Below are positions 7,087 to 13,125 of a stretch of 13,125 nucleotides of DNA, in pieces. Source of the DNA: Candidatus Firestoneibacteriota bacterium. GTDB lineage: Bacteria; Oederibacteriota; JAAXVQ01; JAUVAV01. A program made the translations under genes and the position numbers. The stretch covers positions 1 through 13,125 of the forward strand of contig DAOVYW010000044.1 of the NCBI GenBank assembly GCA_030635415.1. The letters are read 5' to 3'. How positions within the stretch are numbered: position 1 is the stretch's first letter; the number at the start of each line of letters is the position of its first letter. A model generated the notes under the pieces. It searched no databases. It was not told the DNA's origin and worked only from the letters and a program-made list of their open reading frames with translations.

Positions 7087-7956
7087 ATGCCGGAGTTGCC
7101 CGAGGTTGAAACCATACGTAAATCATTATCCGGCAGGATTTGCGGGAGGAAGATATTAAATTTAAAACTTACCAAGCCTAAATTGCTTAGAGGCCAAAAG
7201 GTCGTGGAAGTTAAAAGCAGAGTAATTAACAGTAAAATCCTGGCAGTTGATCGCCGGGCAAAATATTTGATATTGAGGTTGAATAAAGGAATATTGGTTT
7301 TGCATCTTGGCATGACCGGCCAGATATTTGTCGCGTCGGAAAAGAAGATGGAAAATAGAAATGCTTTTAAGCTGCCGGACAAACATACGCACTTTCAACT
7401 TGAATTAAGTGGTGGGAAATTCCTGTATTTCAGAGACACCCGGCAATTTGGCCGGGTGAGGTTTCTGGAAAATCACGAAGAACACGATTATTTTAAAAAG
7501 CTCGGGCCGGAGCCTTTGGGAAAACAATTCAAATCGGATTATCTTTATCAAAGTATAAAAAAGAGAAAAACTGTTTTGAAAGCAGTTTTATTAAATCAGA
7601 AAGTAGTGGCTGGTTTAGGCAATATATATGTTGATGAAGCTTGCCATGCCGCCAAGGTGTCACCGTGTCTTCCGGGAAAGAGAATAAATCTTAGGCAGGC
7701 CCGGAGTCTTTATCGAGCCATTAGAAATGTTCTCCAAACGGCCGTAAAATATCGAGGAACCAGTATATCGGATTATCGGGATCCGGATAATAACCAGGGC
7801 GGGTACCAGCATAGGCTGCGGGTTTATGGCAGAGCCGGTCAAAAATGCAAAAGATGCGGCAGCATAATTAAAAAGGGGGTGGTGGCCCAACGCGGTACGC
7901 ATTGGTGTGCGGTTTGCCAAAAACAAATAATAGGAGGGAATGATGAGATTAAATGA
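7087..7956 (+). CDS. mutM: Formamidopyrimidine-DNA glycosylase
   Basis: MutM (Fpg) removes 8-oxoguanine and formamidopyrimidines from DNA and cuts the resulting abasic site. The start is fixed by biology: the N-terminal proline after Met is the catalytic nucleophile, so MPELPEVET at 7087 is correct and the in-frame ATG at 7069 would bury it. Visible features of the 289-residue protein are Pro2, Glu3, Glu6, the beta-clamp lysine in DRRAKY (Lys59), HLGMTGQ, the H2TH motif GLGNIYVDE, and a C-terminal zinc finger with Cys254, Cys257, Cys274 and Cys277 and the conserved Arg269 in QRGTHWC. The last 14 bases overlap the superoxide reductase gene. Its place between rubrerythrin and superoxide reductase fits a role in repairing oxidised DNA. 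Confidence 0.96.
   Translation: MPELPEVETIRKSLSGRICGRKILNLKLTKPKLLRGQKVVEVKSRVINSKILAVDRRAKYLILRLNKGILVLHLGMTGQIFVASEKKMENRNAFKLPDKHTHFQLELSGGKFLYFRDTRQFGRVRFLENHEEHDYFKKLGPEPLGKQFKSDYLYQSIKKRKTVLKAVLLNQKVVAGLGNIYVDEACHAAKVSPCLPGKRINLRQARSLYRAIRNVLQTAVKYRGTSISDYRDPDNNQGGYQHRLRVYGRAGQKCKRCGSIIKKGVVAQRGTHWCAVCQKQIIGGNDEIK
7932..7938 (+). promoter_or_regulatory. Ribosome binding site for superoxide reductase, inside mutM
   Basis: AGGAGGG lies inside the 3' end of mutM. Two ATGs follow in the same frame, at 7940 and 7943; the first is only 1 base from the site, the second 4-5 bases from its core. This favours 7943 and implies translation while ribosomes are still finishing mutM. Confidence 0.6.
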
Positions 7957-8287
7957 TTTTATGCAGGCAAAAACCAATGAGGGCAATGAAAAGCATGTTC
8001 CATTTATTCAGGTCGCGGAGTGTGATGAATGCGGGGAATTAAGCGTTACCTTAAAAGTAGGAGAAAATGTATTCCATCCCAGTACCGCAGAACATCATAT
8101 TCAACATATCGGCCTGCATGGTTTAACCAAGGATAATAAAATTGTTTTTATAAGCAGATTTGAACTGGGAGGAGCCAATACTATTCCTTATGTCAAAATC
8201 CATATAAGAAAAGATGTATTTAAAGCTATTTTCGCGGTGGTTTTGTGTAATCTGCATGGGATGTGGGAAAATTCAATTGAGCTATAA
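7943..8287 (+). CDS. sor: Superoxide reductase, one-iron neelaredoxin / desulfoferrodoxin C-domain type
   Basis: Superoxide reductase reduces superoxide to peroxide without making oxygen, at a cytoplasmic Fe(His)4Cys centre; the peroxide can then be removed by rubrerythrin. The 114-residue protein consists of the catalytic domain alone, with no N-terminal desulforedoxin Cys4 centre. By alignment to the Pyrococcus furiosus enzyme the ligands are His18 (EKHVP), His45 (HPS), His51 (EHHI), and Cys102 and His105 (CNLHGMWEN). The Glu16-Lys17 pair matches the substrate-guiding Glu14-Lys15. An unexpected CDEC motif (Cys27, Cys30) lies in the loop after the first ligand strand. The upstream neighbour mutM overlaps by 14 bases and kdsB follows after 30. 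Family call is firm. The gene could also be called neelaredoxin. Confidence 0.93.
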   Translation: MRLNDFMQAKTNEGNEKHVPFIQVAECDECGELSVTLKVGENVFHPSTAEHHIQHIGLHGLTKDNKIVFISRFELGGANTIPYVKIHIRKDVFKAIFAVVLCNLHGMWENSIEL

Positions 8288-8317
8288 AAAGACCGTGTCA
8301 AAAGAGGATAGGTAGTA

Positions 8318-9121
8318 ATGGTTAAAAACATGATTACTTCGGTGTCATCATTAGGAGGCGGGAATATTCCCGGGCCGGAGGTTGTCGGAATTATTCCCGC
8401 CCGGTGGGGGTCAACCCGGCTGCCGGGCAAACCCTTGGCGCGGCTCGGAGGACGATCTCTGATTGAGCAGGTCTGGCGCCGGGCAAGCAGAGCCCGGTGT
8501 CTTTCCCGCCTCCTGGTGGCAACGGATGATCTCCGGATTTATGAAGCAGTCCGGGAATTCGGCGGAGAGGCGGTTATGACTCCACGTGCCTGCGCTTCCG
8601 GCACGGACCGGCTGGCCAGGGTCATAGCGCGCATTCCCTGCGATATAGTTGTCAATATCCAGGGAGATGAACCTTTCATTCCTCCGGCATATATTGATAA
8701 ACTGGCAGAGCCATTCAAGCAGGAAGCCGGAATTCAGATGGCGACTCTGGCTGCTCCCTTGCCAACCGGTGATGCTAAAGATCCTAATGCAGTCAAGGTA
8801 GTCTGCAGTCGGGACGGGAGCGCGCTATATTTTTCGCGTGCTTTGATTCCGTATCCGCGTTCCGTTGTAAAAATCAAACCTCCCGCCAAGGCTCTTCTGC
8901 ATCTCGGACTCTATGCCTATCAGCGTAATACTTTACTGCGTTTTGCCGGGCTGCCGCGCACCCCCCTGGAAAAGACAGAAGAATTAGAGCAATTGCGGGC
9001 CCTGGAGCACGGAATAAAAATACACGTCGTGCGGGTGGCCAAACCCCTCCTTTCCATAGATACTCCCCAGGATCTGAGACAGGCGGAAAGGATGTTCTTT
9101 AGAGCCGCAGCCCAGGACTAA
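8318..9121 (+). CDS. kdsB: 3-deoxy-manno-octulosonate cytidylyltransferase (CMP-Kdo synthetase)
   Basis: KdsB activates Kdo with CTP to CMP-Kdo, the donor for the inner core of lipopolysaccharide, in the cytoplasm. Motifs are typical: VGIIPARWGSTRLPGKPL (23-40) for nucleotide binding, VATDD, SGTDRLA, VNIQGDEPFIPP with the metal-binding Asp, MATLAAPL, DPNAVKVV, ALYFSRALIPYPR, HLGLYAYQ, and the C-terminal TEELEQLRALEHG and SIDTPQDL. The 267-residue protein carries about 21 extra residues before the conserved start of the domain. AGAGG (8303-8307) stands 10 bases before the ATG at 8318, supporting this start; in-frame ATG at 8330 and GTG at 8342 are alternatives. The extension's DNA holds a second AGGAGG and a 14-bp palindrome. 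It may be the last gene of the rubrerythrin run or have its own promoter. Its presence argues for a Gram-negative outer membrane. Confidence 0.95.
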   Translation: MVKNMITSVSSLGGGNIPGPEVVGIIPARWGSTRLPGKPLARLGGRSLIEQVWRRASRARCLSRLLVATDDLRIYEAVREFGGEAVMTPRACASGTDRLARVIARIPCDIVVNIQGDEPFIPPAYIDKLAEPFKQEAGIQMATLAAPLPTGDAKDPNAVKVVCSRDGSALYFSRALIPYPRSVVKIKPPAKALLHLGLYAYQRNTLLRFAGLPRTPLEKTEELEQLRALEHGIKIHVVRVAKPLLSIDTPQDLRQAERMFFRAAAQD

Positions 9122-9158
9122 AGTATTCCCTGGAAGTCTGTCGGACTTTATCGTCGAC

Positions 9159-10730
9159 TTATGATATAGTGATGAAAATTTCCTCCCTTTCACGAGGCTC
9201 TGTCACAATTCGAAAAACGCGATTGCCGCGCGCCCTTCGGTCGCTCGCAATGACTGTTTTTAAAGGATTTTCTGTCATTTTTGATTTCTGAAATAGTATA
9301 AAATCATCTTTATTAAAAATTTCCCGATATTTCGGATTATTTTTAATGGATTTATAAATGTCGTGAAGCCCTTGCTTCGTCATGGGAAAAGGGTTGCCGG
9401 CCAGGTCTAAGGCAATATATTCATCGCTTGCTTCCGTCCTGGGTAAAATGTGGATCTGCCCGCGATGGGATATATGCGGCACCAGGCTGCTTTGAGCGGC
9501 CAGGGGGACGTTTTCCGGGATGCTCTGCAGCATTGCTCTTCCGGTCTTATGCCGGGCCTCCAGACTGTCAGGAAAATAGCGATGTACATTGAAGGCAACT
9601 AAATAGAGGCATAAGGCGAGCAAAATCCAGAATTTGTTAAGATTACGTTTGAGTATATTTTTCAGACCGAAGATAACACCCACGAATAAAAATGGAATTA
9701 TGGGCGCGGAATAATACAGCATAAATCCGGCCTGCAGGGAATTAGCGCTGGAGGCATTCAATCCAATTGGCGCCAGGAGCAGAATGCCCCACCAGGAAAA
9801 CAACGGAAGAAAAGCCAGGGGATAGAACAGGCGAAAGACTTTCATATTCAAAAAGATACCCGCGGTTTCAAGAGGATGCGAAGTCCAATGAAAAAATCGT
9901 TCTGACAGACTGGTGTTTTGGGGAATCCAATTGGTTAAAAATTTATATCCTGAGAAAACAGCGGCTTCATTATTCATAAGCGCTATGATTAATAAAGCGG
10001 TAAAAACCCATAAAAGCGATGCTCCGGAAGTAATTAAACCTAACTTGATCCGCTTTTCTTTAATTAATACCAATAGACCGAAGAAAAAGAGATAAAGGCC
10101 AACATCTTCTTTGCACATAAGCGCCAGCAGCAGCGAAATCCAGTAAACAAGATATTTTCTTTCTAAATATCCCCAAAGCATTAAAATAATCAATAATGGT
10201 TCGAACATTTCCACGTGAAAATCATAAAGTAAACCATGAACGAGATACCAGTTATTTAAATACGCGAAAACAATGATGAGCGCCAAGGCCTTGTTTCCCA
10301 ATTGCCTACTGGCCAGTAAAAATAACGGCCAGGCCGCACCGGCCACGGCCAGGCATTGAATCACCAGTAGAGTGACCGGCGAGTTTTTAATCATATACCA
10401 AGGCGTGAGTAAAAGCAGGATCGGACTAAAATGCTCCTGGAAAAACGAGCCGTTTAAAAAGGGCACAAAGAGAAATTTGCCGCGCAGAGTATTCGCCACG
10501 GCGTAGTCATAGATGGATAAATCAAAGGCATTGGTATGAAAAGAATAATGCTGGGTGATTTTTAAGATGAGGTAAAAGACAAAATAAACGGTGATTAAAG
10601 AAAAACCGGCCAGGTTCCAGTTGATTTTAGTGGAAAGGGCATGCTTTAGGTAGGGCCGCTTTTTATCTATGAAATAGCCGGCGACAGAGAATAAAGCAAT
10701 AGTTGATATTTTGAGAAACAGCATGTTCAT
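9159..10730 (-). CDS. Polytopic membrane protein, DUF2079-like (GT-C fold family)
   Basis: This 523-residue protein has about ten hydrophobic membrane segments and a soluble C-terminal domain from about residue 400. I recognise the DUF2079 pattern: FDLSIYDYAVANTLRG (69-84) with Asp70 in the first periplasmic loop, EHFSPILLLLTPWY, FHVEMFEPL, and CKEDVGLYLFFFG. These proteins resemble GT-C glycosyltransferases that use lipid-linked sugars at the outer face of the inner membrane, but no member's reaction is assigned here. The ATG overlaps the upstream gene's stop as ATGA, so the two are translationally coupled. The last 32 residues, beginning TVIASDRRARGN, do not belong to the family: most of them (493-517) are the translation of a palindromic repeat at 9182-9254. 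The natural end was probably near residue 490. Function unknown; envelope glycan or lipid modification is an inference. Confidence 0.85.
   Translation of the reverse strand: MNMLFLKISTIALFSVAGYFIDKKRPYLKHALSTKINWNLAGFSLITVYFVFYLILKITQHYSFHTNAFDLSIYDYAVANTLRGKFLFVPFLNGSFFQEHFSPILLLLTPWYMIKNSPVTLLVIQCLAVAGAAWPLFLLASRQLGNKALALIIVFAYLNNWYLVHGLLYDFHVEMFEPLLIILMLWGYLERKYLVYWISLLLALMCKEDVGLYLFFFGLLVLIKEKRIKLGLITSGASLLWVFTALLIIALMNNEAAVFSGYKFLTNWIPQNTSLSERFFHWTSHPLETAGIFLNMKVFRLFYPLAFLPLFSWWGILLLAPIGLNASSANSLQAGFMLYYSAPIIPFLFVGVIFGLKNILKRNLNKFWILLALCLYLVAFNVHRYFPDSLEARHKTGRAMLQSIPENVPLAAQSSLVPHISHRGQIHILPRTEASDEYIALDLAGNPFPMTKQGLHDIYKSIKNNPKYREIFNKDDFILFQKSKMTENPLKTVIASDRRARGNRVFRIVTEPREREEIFITIS
9182..9254. 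repeat. Palindromic dispersed-repeat-like element in the 3' end of the DUF2079 gene
   Basis: The element has two dyads. CCTC (9182-9185) pairs with GAGG (9194-9197), and ATTGC (9222-9226) pairs with GCAAT (9247-9251) with further imperfect GC pairing and a CTTCGG tip between. Read on the minus strand it begins GTCATTGCGAGCGACCG and contains CCTCGTGAAAGGGAGG. This resembles a class of short intergenic repeats that I recall from several bacterial genomes, whose chance translation gives IASDRRERGN-like peptides. Only one copy is in this window, so repetition itself is not shown here. It may also act as a two-way terminator between the convergent genes. Confidence 0.6.
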
Positions 10731-12172
10731 CCATTACTATCCATTAATTTAATTTCTATAAGCCGGAGATCGCCAGTTGGACTTGTGGCCATGACTTTCA
10801 AATTACATTTCCCCTCTAAATGAGCCCGGATTGATTGGGAATCCCTGCTTTTACATAAGATATAAAAGTTTTTAGTCTGTAAAAGCAGATTATCAAGTTG
10901 AGCCAAATCGCCCATGTGCCTAACTTGCGAATTGAAATAAAACGAGGGTGCATTGGGGGGGATATTGAATGCGATTATTTTAGGTTTAATGGTTTTGAAC
11001 GATTCTGCTATTTGTTTTACTTCCGGACTCTTATCAATAATAATCATATGTAATGGATGAAACAGCGCCATCTCTGCCGCGGTTACCACTAAAACCGCGA
11101 TGAGGAATCTTTTAAACCAGAGATGCTGCAAATTGTCCGGACTTAATTTAGCCGTGATGAGAGCCAGTGGCAAGTAACAAGGAATAATATACCCGGCTAC
11201 TTTGGATTTTGCCAATGAAAAGAATAGAAATGGCACTAGAAACCATATCAATAAAAAATATATTGATGAGGATTTATCTTTTTTGAAGTTGCGGACCAGT
11301 TTATAACCGGAGAGCGGCAAAACCAGAAGAGATAAACACAGCCAGGGCGTAAAGAAATGCTCAAACACATACTTAAGGTAAAAGAATATTGTCCCGGTAT
11401 GACCCTCGATCGTAGAAGAAGCCCGAGTAAATAAATTATAGATAAAGTAATAGTCAGTGAAGGTTTTGCCATGGGTCAATACTTGGTGGATATGCCACGG
11501 TCCGGCAACCAGCAAGCTAATAATGATCATAACCCAAAAAACCGGGTGTTTGAGTAGGGAAAATTGAGAAGATAGTAAGATATACAAGCAGATGATCGGT
11601 AACGGGAAAAAACCTATTACTCCTTTTGTCATCACCGATAGTCCTATGGCAATACCGGCAAAAATAAAGTACCAGGGCTCTTTCCGGCCCAGCCAAAAAA
11701 GATATAAGGCCGCAGAGGTAAAAAACATCATAGGGATATCAAGCATTGCCATGCGGGATACAATCAAAAAGTGTAAGTTGGAAGCAAGCAAGAGAGCGGC
11801 GAGTAATCCGATCCAGTGATGGAAGAATCGCTTGCCAATAAGATAAATCAATATTACATTCAGCCAGCCGAAAATAGCAGCCGGCAGGCGCGCGCTAAAT
11901 TCATTTATGCCAAACATTTTATAAGCCAGGGCCATGCACCAAATAAGCAAGGGCGGTTTTTCCGGCCAGTAATTCCCGTTTAAATGTAAGGATAAATAAT
12001 CGCCGTCCCTGATCATCTCTTTAGCAACGGAAGCATAGATAGCCTCATCCCAATCCCACAGACTTCCTTTTCCCAAATCAAAGAACAAAAGAAATCCTGC
12101 CAGGAGAATTACAACCAACCCCAGGACGGTGGGCTTAAGAAGAAGCTTTTTCATTTCATTCACTGGCAGCAA
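10727..12172 (-). CDS. Dolichyl-phosphate-mannose/ArnT-type glycosyltransferase (GT39/GT83-like, PMT_2 domain)
   Basis: Members of this GT-C group transfer a sugar from a polyprenyl-phosphate donor to protein or lipid A at the periplasmic face of the inner membrane. The 481-residue protein shows an N-terminal membrane helix and then the catalytic first loop: LWDWDEAIYA (38-47) with Asp42-Glu43, and WPEKPPL (69-75). About a dozen hydrophobic segments follow, including SRMAMLDIPMMFF and VMTKGVIGF, then a short soluble C-terminal domain of about 100 residues. The start is a TTG at 12172, supported by AAGGAG 9 bases upstream; the in-frame ATG at 12154 would be 27 bases from that site. It leads a two-gene unit with the DUF2079 protein, joined by ATGA. 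Sugar and acceptor cannot be deduced. Proximity to kdsB makes lipid A or core modification a reasonable guess. Confidence 0.9.
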   Translation of the reverse strand: MLPVNEMKKLLLKPTVLGLVVILLAGFLLFFDLGKGSLWDWDEAIYASVAKEMIRDGDYLSLHLNGNYWPEKPPLLIWCMALAYKMFGINEFSARLPAAIFGWLNVILIYLIGKRFFHHWIGLLAALLLASNLHFLIVSRMAMLDIPMMFFTSAALYLFWLGRKEPWYFIFAGIAIGLSVMTKGVIGFFPLPIICLYILLSSQFSLLKHPVFWVMIIISLLVAGPWHIHQVLTHGKTFTDYYFIYNLFTRASSTIEGHTGTIFFYLKYVFEHFFTPWLCLSLLVLPLSGYKLVRNFKKDKSSSIYFLLIWFLVPFLFFSLAKSKVAGYIIPCYLPLALITAKLSPDNLQHLWFKRFLIAVLVVTAAEMALFHPLHMIIIDKSPEVKQIAESFKTIKPKIIAFNIPPNAPSFYFNSQVRHMGDLAQLDNLLLQTKNFYILCKSRDSQSIRAHLEGKCNLKVMATSPTGDLRLIEIKLMDSNG

Positions 12173-12181
12173 AAGTCCAGG

Positions 12182-12187
12182 CTCCTT
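12182..12187 (-). promoter_or_regulatory. Ribosome binding site that supports a TTG start
   Basis: AAGGAG on the minus strand is 9 bases before a TTG codon at 12172 and 27 before the first in-frame ATG. The spacing favours TTG initiation for the GT39-type gene. Confidence 0.55.
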
Positions 12188-12372
12188 TTGGTAGTTGCGG
12201 GAATTTCTGCAAGCTTGAGCAAGAGGTCTGTTTTTAGGTTGCTATTCCTGAATGCTTTAAAGATGAATATCTATATTGTGTTCCGATCATCTATTTCACC
12301 AAGCTCGTTTAATTTTTTAACATAACCATTCAAAGAACTACACAAAGTATTCTTTGCGTAAAGATTCCCAAC

Positions 12373-13026
12373 CTACAGCGCATCTTGATTTTTCATTAAC
12401 AAATAATTTTCTTCATTTAAATTATGTCTGATTAGAAACGGTGGATGGTTTTGAATAAATTCCAACAGCATAGAATTATTTTCTGCTTGGGCATTATTAA
12501 TTGTGTTTTTTGTAATCAAAATTGCATCGACTTCGTTATTTTCGATAAATCCACTTAACGACTCCACATTTTTCGGTAATTCAATAACTGTATATCGTTT
12601 ATCTAAAAAAGTATCCAATGCCATAGTTTCAAGTAATAATATCGTGGTTTTTTCAAATTCTAAAGCATTAAGACCTTGGATGATTTGAATGTTGGGTTTT
12701 TTCGATTGTTCTGCTATTTTGCCCGGTAATAGTCCTATTGTACCTAACACTTTATAGGGAACACTAATGATCAATGCAATGATCAGAGCTGCCGCAATAA
12801 TATTATTGCTAAATTTAACTTTTATTAGCATTTCATTGACAAATAGCATACTTAATATCAGCATTACACCGACTATTATGATAACGTAATGATCTCGTGG
12901 ATATATTAAAATGACCGAGAGTAAAACGGGCGATAAAATCAATGCGGCAAATAATGATAATCTGATTTTGTGGTCACTAATATCAATCGTTCTTTTTTTG
13001 AAAATCCAGTACAAATATTTTACCAA
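12373..13026 (-). CDS. C-terminal part of a polytopic membrane protein, probably a 5'-truncated remnant
   Basis: The frame encodes three or four hydrophobic segments (about residues 22-45, 48-65 and 75-95) followed by a soluble domain of about 115 residues with alternating strands and helices (TVIELP, VDAILITKN). That is the layout of the C-terminal half of GT-C type envelope proteins such as the two genes to its left, but I see no diagnostic motif. The catalytic first loop expected near the N-terminus is missing. The only conventional start is TTG at 13026, which has no ribosome site and lies inside a hydrophobic stretch: 25 further sense codons upstream (13027-13101) read on as ARLYIIIVVIA before a TAA at 13102-13104. 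A lost or frameshifted 5' half is therefore likely. The region is very AT-rich compared with the trp genes. An intact small membrane protein is the alternative. Confidence 0.5.
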   Translation of the reverse strand: MVKYLYWIFKKRTIDISDHKIRLSLFAALILSPVLLSVILIYPRDHYVIIIVGVMLILSMLFVNEMLIKVKFSNNIIAAALIIALIISVPYKVLGTIGLLPGKIAEQSKKPNIQIIQGLNALEFEKTTILLLETMALDTFLDKRYTVIELPKNVESLSGFIENNEVDAILITKNTINNAQAENNSMLLEFIQNHPPFLIRHNLNEENYLLMKNQDAL

Positions 13027-13125
13027 AGCAATTACGACTATAATTATATATAGTCTAGCTATTATTTTATATGCCTTTTTAAAAATCTCTCTTTTTATTG
13101 ATTAAGGCCGAAGATGAAAAAGACA

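Noticed and set aside
9134..9148. AAGTC-N5-GACTT hairpin after kdsB
   Set aside because: Only 5 bp with no following T-run; too weak to call a terminator, although it is placed where one would be expected.
12343..12356. CAAAG-TATT-CTTTG inverted repeat in the gap before the GT39-type gene
   Set aside because: A 5-bp AT-rich stem without a T-run; likely chance in AT-rich DNA. I see no clear promoter in the rest of the 12173-12372 gap.
13105..13125. Possible start of a plus-strand gene (AAGG then ATG at 13114, MKKT)
   Set aside because: Only four codons are visible before the window ends, so nothing can be supported.
1..13125. Search for CRISPR arrays, tRNA or rRNA genes, transposases and phage genes
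   Set aside because: No regularly spaced direct repeats, no tRNA-like clover pattern with TTCGA-type arm in a free region, and no transposase, integrase or phage protein motifs were seen.

Overview
The window looks like chromosomal DNA of an uncultured, Gram-negative, anaerobic or microaerophilic bacterium. The Gram-negative reading rests on a CMP-Kdo synthetase (kdsB, lipopolysaccharide core) and a lipobox-bearing patatin. The anaerobic reading rests on rubrerythrin, a one-domain superoxide reductase and a fermentative D-lactate dehydrogenase. The left two thirds is moderately GC-rich (line 181-240 is 42/60 G+C) and the right end is AT-rich (line 12901-12960 is 19/60). Placement among candidate phyla such as Omnitrophota is only a guess.

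Layout. (1) 2-4207, plus strand: 5'-truncated trpB, then trpA, accD and folC. Two of the junctions (trpB/trpA and accD/folC) are 4-base ATGA overlaps; trpBA-accD-folC order is common in bacteria. (2) 4213-5082, minus strand: a patatin-like lipoprotein, convergent with folC. (3) 5083-5322: a divergent promoter region holding an inverted repeat and a leader with hairpins. (4) 5323-9121, plus strand: rubrerythrin, D-lactate dehydrogenase, formamidopyrimidine-DNA glycosylase (mutM), superoxide reductase and kdsB. The first four form a plausible oxygen-response and redox run. (5) 9159-12172, minus strand: two translationally coupled polytopic GT-C-type membrane proteins, one DUF2079-like and one of the ArnT/PMT (GT39) type, probably for envelope glycan work. 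(6) 12173-13125: AT-rich DNA with what looks like the C-terminal remnant of another polytopic envelope protein.

The most striking observation is in trpB. The residue aligned to the PLP-binding lysine (Lys87 in the Salmonella enzyme) is asparagine, and at least two other usually invariant histidines are replaced, while the adjacent TrpA keeps its catalytic residues. Other points worth checking are a palindromic dispersed-repeat element that supplies the C-terminus of the DUF2079 protein, a cysteine-rich tail on the D-lactate dehydrogenase, an extra CxxC in the superoxide reductase, and a dyad overlapping the -35 of the rubrerythrin promoter. I found no RNA genes, CRISPR arrays or insertion sequences.
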